A stretch of 64,000 bases of DNA from Plotosus lineatus (Eukaryota; Chordata; Actinopteri; Siluriformes; Plotosidae), in assembly GCA_024760905.1 (NCBI GenBank), contig CM045731.1, forward strand, positions 55,237,001 to 55,301,000, read 5' to 3'. The notes beneath the pieces were generated by a model, which was not told the origin of the DNA, did no database searches, and saw only the letters and a list, made by a program, of their open reading frames with translations. The stretch's first letter is position 1; each line of letters starts with the position of its first letter. Positions 23,995 to 37,030 of the stretch are shown one piece after another. The position numbers were made by a program, and so were the translations under genes.

Positions 23995-24320
23995 ACGTAC
24001 CAATATTGGGGGTGGCTGGTGCCTATCTCGGATCATTCCGAGCAAAAGTAGGATACACCCTGAACGTCTCACCAGACCATCACTCGCACACAACCAGTCA
24101 CACTGGCACCTAGAGGCAGTCGGGAGCAGCCGTTTGGTCTAACGTGCATGTCTTTGGACTGTCGGAGAAAACAAGAGTACCCAGAGGAAACCCATACAAG
24201 CACTTGAAGAACATAAACTCTACCTAGAAACACTCTCGATGATCCAGGACTCGTACCCAGGACCTTCTTTCTGTGAGGCAGACGTACAAGCTACTACGCC
24301 ACCGTACTGCTGCAATTAAA
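23995..24320 (-). mobile_element. SINE family B copy, near full length
   Basis: Minus strand: head cagtacggtggcgtagtagc, B box ctgggtacgagtcctgg, body with tttcctctgggtactcttgt, tail gataggcaccagccaccccc. An A-run (24318-24339) adjoins the head end. Confidence 0.82.
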
Positions 24321-24867
24321 AAAAAAAAAAAAAAAAAAATCAAAATAAATAAAAAGTAATGTGTTTCAAAAGTATAATAAAATCATCCACTTTGGTGTGT
24401 GGAGTAATAATGCGTATTGGAGGTTTGTGAAAATATTAGCTTAATTGGTTTTTGGCAGTTTAGCAAAAGAGCTTGAAGTTATTAGACTCCGAGAGAGGGG
24501 GTGCACATTCCTCACTAATTTACATATCATTGAGTGAAAAATCTCTTGTTTTATAGTCTCTGAGGAATTAATGTGAAAACCAGAGAAAATTGCTGCACTT
24601 GAAATAAAAGCAGATCCCACACAATGAACAATTACTCAATCACTTGCTCTTCTATTCTCTCCAGATCTTCATAACTTTACACTCACTCACTCGACATCTC
24701 TTCCTGACTCATGGATTTTCACCCCACCCCCAATCCATCCATGTGCAGTAGCTTATTAACTATCACGCTGGTAGATGATGCTCCAGCTTGGTGTACGACA
24801 CGGGATATCAACAGAGCGGTCATGCTTCTCTTCACCGAGAGCCATCTAACTAAATTTTTTACAAATA

Positions 24868-25225
24868 ATCATTCATTCATTCTCTAAGCCACTTAATCCA
24901 AATTAGGGTTTCGGGAGGAAGCAGGCGCTCATCTCGGCCTACTCTGGCCGAGAGTGGGGTACACCCTGGACAGCTCACTAGGCCATAGCAGATACGTAGG
25001 CAATCACATATACAGCCATTCATTCACACTCACCTAGATATGATTGGGCTCAGCCAATCTGTTTACTGTGCATGTTTTTTTGGACTGTGGGAGGAAACCA
25101 GAGTACCTGGAGGAAACCCACACAAGCACTATGAGAACATGTAAACTCCACACAAACACCCAAGCCTATGGTTTTCTTGCTGTGAGGCAGACATGTTAAC
25201 CACTAAGTCACCGTACAGGCTGCCG
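24868..25225 (-). mobile_element. SINE family B copy, near full length
   Basis: Minus strand: head gtacggtgacttagtggtta, body gtactctggtttcctcccac, tail ccagggtgtaccccactctc, ending gtggcttagagaatgaatga. Only about 550 bp from the previous copy, in the same direction. Confidence 0.82.
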
Positions 25226-25401
25226 TATAATCACTTGGCATCTATTCAAAAAAGGGCAACCCGGAAATCTGGATATTCCTATTATTTGTTTACACATTTG
25301 TCCTCTTTTCCTTTATCTGTTTTCCTTTTCTGACAATACTCGACAGTGACAATCTAGCTTTCTGGAGTCACAAATGGCTAGTTATTTACTTGAAATAGAT
25401 T

Positions 25402-25740
25402 TGGGGCAGTGGTGGCCTGGTGGTATTGGGTACTGAATTGCTGATCCTAAGGATGGGGGTTCAATTCCCACTCTCCACAAGGTTGTTATTGCCCCCCCCC
25501 CAGTGCAGCTAAGTGGATTATCAAAGGCCGGCCATGTCTCTCACTGTCTATGGTGAGAGGCATGTAAAAGAACCATTGCTGACTTTCGTAAAGAGTAGCT
25601 GCAAAGCCGTCACCGTGTTTCTGTCCCTTGCTAAAAGGGTTGTGTCAGGAAGGGCATCTGATGAAAAAAACCTATGCCAAATCAAACATGCGAATCATTC
25701 GCTGTGGCGACCCCTGAAAAAGGGAAAAATCCTAAAGGGC
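25402..25740 (+). mobile_element. SINE family A copy with tRNA-like head and 16-bp target-site duplication
   Basis: The head ggggcagtggtggcctggtg and a B-box-like gggttcaattccc identify a tRNA-derived pol III promoter. A C-run and the common body follow, then the RTE-like tail (ctgtggcgacccctgaaaaa). The duplication ttacttgaaatagatt is at 25386-25401 and 25741-25756. Confidence 0.92.
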
Positions 25741-26453
25741 TTACTTGAAATAGATTGGCTCCACCTAGTGGATGGATGACGAATAACATTTCATGGTAAT
25801 TGTTAAGGCAAAGAATGAACCTTAATCATGTACCATAAAAAAACTGCCAGGCCACATAAAATGAGTTGGAGAACCGGACTTGGCCCAAGGGCCTTGTGTG
25901 TTTGATGCCTTTTGGTTCAGAGTCATGGTTGAGAGTAGATTTGTTCTCCAACTTCAAAGCCATGTTGGAACAATCCACTTAAAATTTTAGTGATTATCAT
26001 AAAGCCCATGGAAATAATCTGCTGCAGGAAGGATCACGTTGTCCAGCCCAGATAAAAAAACGCTTGTTTGTTTGGCGCTTTTGGGTGGCATCTCTCATTA
26101 TATCCATCTGATTCTGCCCCTCCTCAGCTTCTCTTCCTTATGAGCTTAAGATTCGTTTTACATACATCTCGAAAAGAGCCAAAAGCATACATGCTGCCAG
26201 TTACACCTGTCAAAGAAATAAACATAGATTACTGTATTAGCACAGCTAAAAGTGTACATGGAAAGGGGAAGACGTTTTTCTCTTTTTGGATTTGTATGTA
26301 ATTATACTATCCTCCTGGATGAGAGTCAAAATCCTGTCATTTACTCTCAACAAGGGACTGGGGGAGACACACACACACACATTAAGTTGCCCTGTGGTGA
26401 ATACTGTAAATCAGCCGTGTACAAATTCACTTCCATTCTCTTTTGCCATCTCT

Positions 26454-26455
<2 letters not shown>

Positions 26456-26538
<83 letters not shown>

Positions 26539-26550
26539 TTTTTTTTTTTT
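26456..26550. repeat. (GT)n-(AT)n-T-run compound microsatellite
   Basis: About 22 GT, then about 16 AT, then a T-run next to the left end of a Tigger-like element. Confidence 0.98.
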
Positions 26551-26557
26551 CCTAGTA

Positions 26558-27434
26558 GAGATCCCTCGCTACTTCATGCTTCAATTCATGCAGCTTCAGT
26601 GAAAAAAATATTCATCAAATTAACAAAGAAGGAAATTATGGAAGAACAGGGGAAATTGTTAAGGAAATTGCCACAAAAACAATCCCCCCCCCCCCCCCCC
26701 CCAAAAAAAAAACAAACAAAAAAAAAATCAACAACCCCAAAATCTCCCATCAAAACTAAATAGATTGTTGCATCTGTGCGTTCTCGCGCATCTGTGCACG
26801 TGCATGTGTATATGTGTCGTCTTCTTTTCATGCAATACCATTTGTGTATTTATATTTTATTTACATCTTATGCATTATTTTTTAATGTTTGTTATTATAA
26901 GCATTTATAGCATTGTATATGTATTTATTGATATTATTTACACATATACATGATGAGGTAGTGGTGGTCTAGTGGATAGGGTGCAGGATCACTGGTCCTA
27001 AGGTTAGAGGTTTGAATTTCCACAGGGTTGTCACTGTCTCCCCAGTGCAGCTAACTGGGTTATCAAAGTTGGGCCATGTCTCTCGCTGTCTATGGTGAGA
27101 GGCATGCAAAAGAACCATTGCTGCATTTTGTAAAGAGTAGGCTGGAAAGCCGTCAGCGTGTTTCTGTCCTTTGCTAAAAGGTTGTGACAGGAAGGGCATC
27201 CGACGTAAAAAAAAAAAAAAAAAAAAAATCAATGCCAAATCAAATGTGCGAATCAGATGATTCGCTGTGGCGACTCCCGAGAAAGGGAAAAAGCCAAAAG
27301 GAAAAGATGATTTACACATATACATGAATGTATACATCAATCGGGGGTGGGCGGGGTGATCCTACTTCGTGGATTTCAATAGTTGTGTGGGGATCTCGGT
27401 CCCAATTAACCGCGGAAAGTGAGGGATCCCTGTG
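26558..27434. mobile_element. Tigger-like element split by a SINE A insertion
   Basis: Left end agatccctcgctacttcatg; right end caattaaccgcggaaagtga, ggatccctgtg. The ends are inverted-repeat-like (ggatccctc). A C-run, A-rich DNA and the SINE at 26954-27309 lie between. No transposase recognised. Confidence 0.65.
26954..27309 (+). mobile_element. SINE family A copy with tRNA-like head and 18-bp target-site duplication, nested in a Tigger-like element
   Basis: The head ggtagtggtggtctagtgga and B-box-like gaggtttgaatttcc are followed by the shared body. An A-run (about 27206-27228) lies inside the body and the tail is ctgtggcgactcccgagaaa. The duplication atttacacatatacatga occurs at 26936-26953 and 27310-27327. 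The insertion splits a pogo/Tigger-like element whose ends are near 26558 and 27434. Confidence 0.92.
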
Positions 27435-27957
27435 TGTGTGTGCACGCATTAATTTCCTGCCGCTTAACCAATTCCTGTTCTGCCCGTGTGGCTGTGGCAG
27501 CATCCTAAAGCAATTCCACGTCATACAGTATGTTTTTATTTGGTAAAATATTCTGTCAGGCTCTCTCTCAAAGTTTCTAACAGTACAGCCACACACAGAG
27601 GCTTCAGGGTCTGTAGCGAACAAATGTGGAACCCAGTTTGAATAAGATGTAAAACTAAACAAAATGTGAAGTGTGTGTAGGGGTTCCCCTCACAATTCAT
27701 TTCAGACTGTGAGGTTTTTGAGGCTTGGTTATTATTCTAGATATCATTATGATCACGTTTATGATCTGGATAGCTGAGTCCCACCCCCGCCCTTGTACAC
27801 ATGTGGGTGTTTTTATTAGTCGACTTTTTCCACCCTCATTGGTTCAGTCTATGTTGCTTGGGAGGGAGTCATCAGTGGAAGATGGAAATTACCTATTTTT
27901 ACATGAAAGTTTATGTAAATTTATCTAAAAGTTAAAAAATCTTTAAGAAACATCTCC

Positions 27958-28215
27958 CTACCTGTGCTTGCTTGGGTTTCCTCCATATACTCCAGTTTCC
28001 TCCCACAGTCAAAAAACATGCACAATAGGCTAATTAGCTGTTCCAAATCACCCCTAGGTGTAAATGTAAGATGTGAGTGGTTGCGTGAGCGTGACCCTGC
28101 GATGGCCTGGTCAGCTGAGCAGGATGTACCCCACACTCACCCGGAGTCGGTTGAGATGGGTGCCAGTCTCCCTGCGACCCTAATTTGGATTAAGCAGCTT
28201 AAAAAATAAATGAAT
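27958..28215 (+). mobile_element. SINE family B copy, head truncated
   Basis: Starts in the body (ctccagtttcctcccacagt) and ends with ctccctgcgaccctaatttg and aataaatgaatgaa. Confidence 0.8.
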
Positions 28216-28639
28216 GAAGGTTTCCTTGAAGAAATTCTTATGAAACAAGTTCTTGATTGCATAAATAAATAGTTATATAAAGTGTAAAAAAATGGAAGCT
28301 CCTCCCTTAGTGGAGAAACTTATTTACAGCTTTTCCTTAGAATGAAATAAAGCTCTGTTAATGAAGCCATTGAATAAACATTTGTTAATGAAAATGTCAC
28401 CTGATCATCAGTTGTACACATTTTTAATTGATTTATTGTAGAATTGTTCATAAAGTACAAATCCCTACAACACCATTCAACCTGGTTGAACTCCATTGAC
28501 GTCCCTGGGATGGTAATTCCACAGTAATTGGCTAGCACTGCTGTCACAAGCCTATCATTGTCAATTATTATTATTATTTTTAGTACTGGCAATCAGCATT
28601 AATAAAAATAAAAATTATTTTGATTCCTCCCCAATTTTC

Positions 28640-28960
28640 TCCCTAATTTAGTCATATTCAAGTTCCACTCATCAGGTATTACCTTCCCTGTCACACGATC
28701 ACCACCAGGGAGGTGCGAAAACATGCCCATGCCCCGTCCATAACATGTCATGCTAGCCACCTGCCTCTTTTCGAACTGCGGCACATGCATATTTGGTTGC
28801 GGTCTCACACACTTGGAAGGAAAGTGCTACTTCGACCCCTTGTACAAATGAGCTCAAAGATGCCCATGATTCACTGGTGAGCACTGTGAATGTATGCCAT
28901 CCCTCTCTCCCGTGCGAGCTCGACCAATCAGCTTCTATGGACTCCCACCCACGGACGACT
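28640..28960 (+). repeat. unnamed interspersed repeat (copy 1, uninterrupted)
   Basis: Shares blocks with 38870-39023 plus 40022-40130: tttagtcatattcaagttcc, gatcaccaccagggaggtgc, gctcaaagatgcccatgatt, cgtgcgagctcgaccaatca, ggactcccaccc. No coding content recognised. Useful because it preserves the empty site of the pogo-like element at 39024. Confidence 0.65.
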
Positions 28961-28964
28961 ATGA

Positions 28965-30500
28965 CAAGGCAGAAGTGATGGGCAGGTTTGGTATCCAGGA
29001 CAGGAACACAGAAGGACAGATGATAGATTTTGCAAAAAGGATGCAAAGGCAGAGCAGAAGACAAAGTGGTGGGAGCAGAAGACAAAGTGTTGGAAGCTGA
29101 AAAAGGAAGAATGTCGTGTTGTCTTCAAGGAGGAGTTGAAACAGACTTTGGGTGGTCAGGAAGTGCTTTCAGATGACTGGACAACACCAGCTAATGTGAT
29201 CAGGGAGACAGGTAGGAGAGTTCTTGGTGTGTCCTCTCGAAGGACAGTAGATAAGGAGACTTGATGGTGGAATGAGGGAAGTGCAGGAGTGTGTACAAAG
29301 GAAGAGGTATCGAGGAAGAAGTGGGACATTGAGAGGACCGAAGAGAGTAAACAAGAGTACAGGGAGACACAGCGTAAGGCGAAGGTAGCAGTGTCAAAGG
29401 CCAAACAGAGGGCGTATGATGACTTGTATGCTAGACTGGACAGTAAGGAGGGAGAAAATGATTTATACCGGTTGGCACAGCAGAGAAATAGAGATGGGAA
29501 GGACGTGCAGCAAGTTAGAGTGATTTAGGACAGAGTGGGAAATGTATTGACTGATGACAGAAGTGTGCTGGGAAGATGGAAAGAGTACTTTGAAGAGCTG
29601 CTGAATGAGGAAAATGAGAGAGAGAAAAAAAAATAGTAGAAGAGGGGACTGTTGAGGACCAGGAAGTAGCAAAGATTAGTAAGGGAGAAGTGAGGAGGGC
29701 ATTGAAGAGGATGAACAGTGGAAAGGCTGTTGATGCCATAGGTCTTGATGACATACCTGTGGAGGTATGGAAGTGTCTTGGCGAGGTAGCAGTAGATTTT
29801 CTGACAAGAACATTCAACAAGTTCTTAGAGAGTGAGCAGATGCCGGAGGAATGGAGGAGAAGTGTGCTAGGGCCCGGGAGACGTGCAGAGTTGTGGTAAC
29901 TACAGAGGGATAAAGTTGATGAGCCATACGATGAAGTTATGGGAAAGAATAGTGGAAGCTAGACTAAGGGCAGAGGTCAGCATTTGTGAACAACAGTTTG
30001 GTTTCATGTCAAGAAAGAGTACCACAGATGCAGTGTTTGCTTTGAGGATGTTAATAGAGAAGTACAGAGAAGGCCAGAGGGAGCTGCATTGTGCCTTTGT
30101 GGATCTGGAGAAAGCATACGACAGGGTGAGTTCAAGGTGGACGTGGGAAGAGTTCAAGAAGAGTTCAAGGTGGAGGTTGGACTGCATCAAGGGTCAGCTC
30201 TGAGCCCCTTCTTGTTCGTTATGGTGATGGACAGGCTAACAGACGAGGTTAGGCAAGAATCTCCATGGACTATGATGTTTGTAGATGACACTGTGATCTG
30301 TAGTGAGAGCATAGAACAAGTGTAGGAAAATCTAGAGAGGTGGAGGTTTGCCCTGGAAAGCAGAGGAATGAAGGTTAGCTGCAGTAAAGCAGAATATATG
30401 TGTGTGAACGACAAGGACCCAAGAGGAACTGTGAGGTTTACAGGGGGCAGAGAAAAAGAAGGTGGAGGAGTTTTAGTACTTGGGCTCAACAGTCCAGAGC
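28965..30500 (+). mobile_element. RTE-like non-LTR retrotransposon, degenerate (first copy)
   Basis: Same family as the elements at 47775 and 62733. It begins in the end of the endonuclease region (GRFGIQDRNTEGQMIDFAKR) and then runs through QEYRETQRKAK, KRMNSGKAVDAIGLDDIPVE, CEQQFGFMSRKSTTDAVFAL, FVDLEKAYDRV and FVDD in different frames. Stops and frameshifts break it, for example a TAG near 29527 and the frame change near 30130, where a segment repeated in the other copies is deleted. About 200 bp present near 47825-48050 in the second copy is missing here near 29040. It is truncated at about 30500, shortly after the RT palm, with no LINE tail. It is inactive. Confidence 0.85.
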
Positions 30501-33050
30501 ATTTTACAGTTCATTGTCGTTAACCAGTAATGACCATGTGCATTTTTTTCTGAAGGTTGGAGTAAAGTATAGTAACCTGATAACTAAATACTTAATAAAG
30601 AAATAAAAGGATAATAATAAACATGCTTTTTCTTAATAACCCTTTCTGAAAATGTTTGAAGGCTGTAGTCGGGTCTAAATATAAAACAAGTTCTATTCAC
30701 TTTTCTTTCCTCACAGCTCTGATTTCATTGTGAATCTGTGTATAGTCAAGCAGATGACTGTGCAAACAGACTCAAAGTTTTTGTAGAATTCAAAGTGTTC
30801 CATTCATCGTGAAGTCTCGCGCCTTCCCTGCATTGTACAGTATTCTGCCTTCTGCTGTCACATTACAATTACAGCCCAAAGATTATTCGCAGTTCAATGA
30901 ATCATCACACTCGTGGTTTATTGGTCAACTCACAGTATTGTGATATCAGTTTGCACCTGCCGTGAACGTTCCGTTTCTACAGATACGATATTGTATCAGC
31001 ACTCAGACTTCAAACGAAGCCCGCATTTTCTCTGAGAATTCATGTCCGGGTATAAGCCAATATGATTAGTGCTGCTATTGTTATATATAACTCTCCCAAA
31101 ACAAAGAAGAGTCGGGGAGAACATAATTGTTCCCAATTGAATCCTATTTATTTATTTATTTATTTATATTTAGCTACATTATTTTAGGAGATCTCCTCTC
31201 CAACCCGGTTATTATTTTTACATGCATCAGCATCTGTTTACGTAACATTTCAGCTCTTAGATCTGTGGAGAAACACAATAAGCCACTTTGTATAAAAACA
31301 CAAAAGGGAAGTTAATGATTTCTTGAAGAAAGGGGTATGCAAGTGTTTTGTTTACCTGTCACGGTCTTCAGCGCTTGTCTCAGAGTCAGTGAGATAAAAA
31401 TCTCTCTCACTCTCGTTTGTCTTTGTCTCCGGGTGATATGTGGAATCTGCATGAACCCTTTCTGTCTCCAGAATTGTGACACGTTGCATCAGATCAGTGT
31501 TCAGTTTCCATGTGAGATCAAATACCCTCAGGCTTTCTCATCTCCTTCTCATGGCCCGTCATACCACCGTGTGACATGCTTGGTATTTTATTATTTATTT
31601 GTTTGTTTATTTATGCTATACATTATTTAATCCTGTTAGAATTTAAAATCAGCGGACAAAATGTGGATGCTGAGCAATCTGGTTGGTGTATACAGTATTG
31701 CAAAGTGTGTGTGTGTGTGTGTTGGGGAAAGCGGTACTAGGAAAATGTGATATGGTGGAGTGGAACCTTTTGTACATGTTTTAGTTTTCTTTTCCATTAT
31801 GAGGTATTTTTATCAGTGTTATTTCATTTTTTTTGTCTTGTTGAAGTTGTTTGTACCGTTGCTGAACTTCAATGTTAAACAGAAGGTATTTCTAGTTAAA
31901 GAATAGTGGTATTATTGATCCTTACAGTGTGTGTATTGTAATTTTTTTAAAATACTGCAGTACGGAGCATATTTTAACATAAATGACCATAAAAAGCTCG
32001 ATAGTGGGTAATTTTATCCCATGGATTACTAGCGGGAACTGAACCAAAGTAGAGCAACCATTCCCCCCCTCAAATGTTACGTGAAGTCATTGGGTCGGAT
32101 CATCCAGTACAAGTAAACAAAAGGCTTAAGAAAGGCTCTCACCCTTTACTGGTTCTTTTAGGCGAGGCGCTGCTCCTGCCCGTCGTCATCCTTTGACTTT
32201 TTATGAAGGAATTCTATAGGAACAGCGCCCGGTTTCAGACTTTGAAGTTCGGGCTTCATGCCGAGAAGTTCTGGCTAGAGGTCACACCGAAAACAGGTCG
32301 GGTTGAAGTGGTGTTTGCAGGCTAACGAATTGTGTCTGAAAGGAAACGTTTTCCAAGTACAGCCCACATTGTTATGTTATATTTTCCACAATTTCTGTGC
32401 TTGTTGTTTTGCAGCTGTTTGCTTTACACTCGGCCGTTGTCCTGGCGACACACAGCTCAGTACCGGTCGATAATGTGTTACCTTAGACTGGTGTCTGCAG
32501 TGTGCAGTCGAGCCAATAGGACAAAACAACAAATTCGCAGCACTACCAGCTCTGGGACACCCAATGAACAAGGAAACATGTCTCTCCATGCCACATGCCT
32601 AGTATTGATAGTCTTGTTGTAGCGCTCAAATAGACTTGACAAGAAGCAAGGACTGATGTTTGATGGAACCACTGATGTCATACTTAATAGTTTTAAAGAG
32701 CTCGTAAGAGAAATTCACCACAGGTTTCCTTTAATAAACCAGAAGTATTTGCATTATTGTGATTGGTATTGTATTTGAAGTAGTACAACTGATGGTGATT
32801 AAAAAAAAAAAAAAATCTCGACCTTGATATTAATATTGTGGATCGTTTTCAGGGTGAATGAAAATAAAACCCAGCGCTGGTTACAGTGCCAGTCGAATTT
32901 TTCCTCATTCTCATCCTCCGTCAGTGGTGTGGAACTCACCCATCCCTCCTGAGAATTTCCTTTGAGTTCATTTTGTCTGTCAAGTGCCCGTCATGTGACC
33001 AAGAGCTCAACACCATTTCTCAGGTTGTCACATGTCTGACTGGCTCGATA
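30500..33050. other. unclassified intron DNA
   Basis: No transposon hallmark. Segments at 30780-31030 and 32150-32350 are less repetitive and closer to even base composition; they could be conserved noncoding DNA but this cannot be tested here. Confidence 0.5.
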
Positions 33051-33057
33051 TCTTCGT

Positions 33058-33090
<33 letters not shown>
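33058..33090. repeat. poly(T) tract
   Basis: A run of about 30 T. Possibly the tail of a minus-strand retroelement, but no body was recognised beside it. Confidence 0.95.
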
Positions 33091-33091
<1 letters not shown>

Positions 33092-34009
33092 TATATATAT
33101 AACTCCTCCACCTCACATTCAAAACTGTGCCTCCTTCTCTCTGCATCTTTTTATTCACACATGGACACAAAGCAGTCTGAAGCAGACAGATAAGCACATT
33201 TGCATGCACACACATACACCAGAAGGCTATCAATGGCTTAGAGAGTCGCGCTCCATTTCTGACCCTGAAAGCTTCACAGGAAGTGACCTTATCAAGGGAG
33301 GGGTTGGCATCAAGTGGTGGGACGATAACCGCCCGGGTTGTTCTAGGATGGAAAGATAGCCTCACACCAAACGTGTTCGATTAGCATCACATTCGAAGTG
33401 TGCTCTGTTTTAGAGATGGAAGCACAAAGGTCAAGGAGCCCTTCCGGCCAATTGAATTGTGATTGCCTGAAGTAGATGTAGGAGGGGAAATGTCGACAGA
33501 GCAAGCAAGGAAATGTATTCATTTATTCATAGAAAGCATGTAGTGACGTTACTGCCGATCTTGAACATTGACTGGAAATAAACGCGAAGCGCCGTCACAG
33601 AAATATTAAGCGACAACATGAATGTGATGCTGGAATGGAGTGCTTGACAATTCATGCTGAGTATAAAAAATGTCAGGAGGGTAACCGAGATCAAATTCTC
33701 CTTTAATGCATAACGCGGAAGATGAAATTTTATTCTTCAGACATTACCAGCAACATTAGGAGGAAAGCTATTAATTTAGACAGGAGGAAAGAAAAACAGT
33801 TCAAATAAACTGAAAGAAGAGAAATGCAGTCCTAATTTAATATCTTGCTTGCCGACTCAAGTCATAGCCTCAATTCCCGATCCGCACCGAACCGCCGTCC
33901 CTGCCTCACCCCTGGAAATTGCAAGGTGGGGAAAAAAGGCGGTGGTGTCTGAAACTCCATACTGGTGTACTCGTACATTTCAGACACGCTCAATGTACTC
34001 TCATCTCCA

Positions 34010-34330
34010 GAACCTGTTGAATCCTATAAGGGTTGTGGCGGGAAGCTGAAGCCTATCTTGAATGACACTGGGTGAAGGTGGGGTACACCCTGAACAGTTT
34101 GGCAGTTCAGTGCAGGGCAACACATACACAACCATCCGCACTCACACCTAGGGGCAATTTGGGACAGCCAGTTAGCCTACTGTGCAAGTCTTTGGACTGT
34201 CAGAGGAAATTGGAGGAAACACAGGTGAGTGTGGGGAGAGAACATTCAAACTCCACAGAGATGCCCCGAGTCCTGGGATCAAAGCCTGACCTCCTTGCTG
34301 TGAGGCGGACTCGCTAACCGCTACGCCCCG
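34010..34330 (-). mobile_element. SINE family B copy
   Basis: Minus strand: head ccggggcgtagcggttagcg, B-box-like ggctttgatcccagg, body, then ccagtgtcattcaagatagg near the tail end. The head keeps a good A-box-like core. Confidence 0.8.
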
Positions 34331-34836
34331 GACAGTTATATTGTATTTTAATCATATAAATATCAGGCTTTATTGCTATTTAGCACTTGTAATAACAATT
34401 TGTTTTGTTTTATCATGGACAAACTCTACAATGGTTTTATCTTGGGGAGATCTGTGATGTATCTTGTGATAAGATTTGACCTGAGATCCTAGTCGAAGAA
34501 TGGCCAATTCAGACACATGATTATACATATCTACTAAGGATTCTTCCTATATATATTAGAGAGAGAGGTTATGGGGGTTAATCCTTTCACTGAAATACAC
34601 GGACACACAAACATATATACAGGTAATGTTAGAGTGTTTCTGATAGAATCAGACAGGAGTGGATGAATGTGCGAGAGGTTTGAAAGTCGAATCGCACTCT
34701 CTGACCTTTCTCTGTCTCTTGACAGGAACGGATAGTGTTGATTTAAATCAGATCCAGAAACTACCCAGAATGCTGTGCAAGTGGAAAACACAGACACTGA
34801 TGCTATCATAAAGAGTACTGACATAGGCACGGAAAC

Positions 34837-34838
<2 letters not shown>

Positions 34839-34907
<69 letters not shown>

Positions 34908-34930
34908 CGTGTGCGTGCGTGTGTGCGCGC
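34839..34930. repeat. (GT)n microsatellite with GC-rich variant end
   Basis: About 33 GT units then gcgtgcgtgtgcgtgcg and gcgcgcgc, which is alternating purine-pyrimidine and prone to Z-DNA. Confidence 0.97.
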
Positions 34931-36500
34931 GCATTTTGTAATATGTTCTATACTATATCACCAGTAAAGTACCAAAAGGGTTCATCCATGCTTCCTTGCA
35001 ATCTATTTTTCTCTCTCGGTAGCTAATAGAGTTCTCCAAATCCTGTTTTCTTTTCTTTTTTCTTTCTTTCTTTTTTTTTTTAAATTAATTTTCATTATCC
35101 TCACCTAGTTTAGTCATCTAAACATTTTTCATTTCTGTCTTTCTTACTCACGGACATATTCCTTCAGGAGTTCCTCCTTCTGTGACACATTTCCAATCCT
35201 TTCCCAAATCACAAATCCATCTTATACCCAATATTTTCCCTCAACTTTAGCACATGTATACAAAAAATAATAATTCTAGAAATTATCCATGCAAATATTA
35301 TAATGAGGCAAAGTTACTTCAAAGGATTCACTCATGAATATTCATAGCTGCAAGAGGTTTATTTTCTTTCCTGGCGTCTATCTTATGCTGTACCCTACGC
35401 GAGCAAGGCCTGGCCACATGGTTCCTGACACGCTGATTTTATAGAAATGGACAGGCAAAGAATGAGGCCATACCTGTGCCAGGGAAATCAAAGGAAGTGT
35501 GACAAATACACACTCATATGCATGCAAACATCAGGCTGCGAAGGTACCTCTTGTCGCTATACATGGCGGCAGAGAGGCGATGGATCACTCGAGGTTACAT
35601 AACGAGAGTTTGGGAAAAGAAAATAGGAGAGATGGAAGGTGAAGATGCGTAAGATTGTGGAGATTAGGCATTTCTGTAGTAGCTCTTGTGGGCCTTCTTT
35701 AGATCTCTTCTGATCTCTCGTTCTCTCTTACTTTTTTTGGTTGTTGTCATCTCATTTCTCTGTGTGCACGTACTCAAGCATGGTTTTCCTTTTGGTGGAG
35801 GAAGTGGGTGTGTGTAGATAGTTTGGAGAGTATGGCACGATGTAGGGCAGGGATAGGGGAAGAGGTGGAGTAATGTGATGGGTTGAGCAGGAGAACACTG
35901 ATTAAAACAATAAACAGCTGGTGGAGCGAGGGAGACCGGGCTCAGTTGGGATCTTGCAGCCTGAGGGTGAAGGTAGGGGAAAGAAGGAAAATGTGATTTG
36001 GGGGAGAAAAGTAATGTGGCGAGCTTGAAAAAGTTTTCCTTGAATGACTTTGGAGTATGATGGATGGGTCGGTGTTTCTTTTAGAGGTTTGAGTTAAACC
36101 AGAGAGGTGAACCAAGAAACGGAGGAAGAATCTTTTTGGGGGGGCAAACAGGTTTGGCATGGAATTGGATTTTGATTATCTTGGAAGCTTCCATGCCTCT
36201 CGTTCCCTTTGATGACTTCTTTATAGATGGCTCCCTTCTGGATATTGTGACGACACCTCTTCCATGCAGTGTAAAGCAGAATCTCGCAGTACTCGTTGAC
36301 TCCCAAACAGAGAGCCTTTCACCAGGCTAATCGAGCCTGAACGCCTGCCACTGGGCCACAGGAGACTAGGAACAGGGCACTTTCTGTACGTGAGGGTGGA
36401 GAAGAAACATGTGTGCAAGTCTAAATCAAGTACTCCAGGCACAGAGGATTTGAACCTGTGGAACTTGGTGAACTGAATGAAGGTAGAATTCTGCCTCCAT
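34931..36500. other. unclassified intron DNA
   Basis: Some purine-rich text (35570-36010). No coding frame with domain features. Confidence 0.55.
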
Positions 36501-36639
36501 CATGCTTTCTGTATCTTTAGCCCGACCATCCAGATTTTTTTGTCCTCAACACAGGATGTCTTCTCTTCCCTTCTACTGTGAGGTTTTTTGTGCCAGTCCT
36601 CTTTAAGTGTTTGCTTCCTGCTTTGATATATTTTGCTAT

Positions 36640-37030
36640 TTTTATCTTCCCCGGGATATCTGTGTGTTCTACCCCACGTTTTGGGATCTCTTGCCCCACA
36701 CTTCGGGATCATTTTTTTTTTTTTTTTTAGATTTTTTTCTTTTCCACCTGGAATTTTTTTTTTTCTTTACCAACTGGAATCTGTCACAGTTTTCTGGATA
36801 TTTAAGATCTGTTGTCCGGTTTTGAGGTTCCAGGATTTAGGATGTTTTACCTCATTACAATTTATTTTTCCCATATGCTTTGTTCTGGTTTAAACTTCTC
36901 ACCTGGAGATCATTTGCCTCAGATTCTTTTCCACCAGGTTTATTTTTCATGGATGTTTTGATTCAGGTTTCTGTAAATTCTTCTTCCGGATTTATGGATC
37001 TTTTTGCTGAGACTTTGGGATTTCTACCCA
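36640..37030. repeat. decayed minisatellite
   Basis: Imperfect units around gggatct/ctggaat/ccaggat followed by T-runs and ccac: ccccgggatatctgtg, ttttgggatctcttgcccca, acttcgggatcatttttttt, ccacctggaatttttttttt, aactggaatctgtcac. Not coding in any frame. Confidence 0.5.

Noticed and set aside
26443..26763. 106-codon open frame across GT, AT, C and A runs
   Set aside because: Entirely microsatellite and homopolymer translation.
33849..34317. Two moderately long plus-strand frames
   Set aside because: The second is a SINE B read in the antisense direction; the first has no features.
36607..36893. Phe-rich frames suggesting membrane segments
   Set aside because: T-run translation inside a decayed minisatellite.
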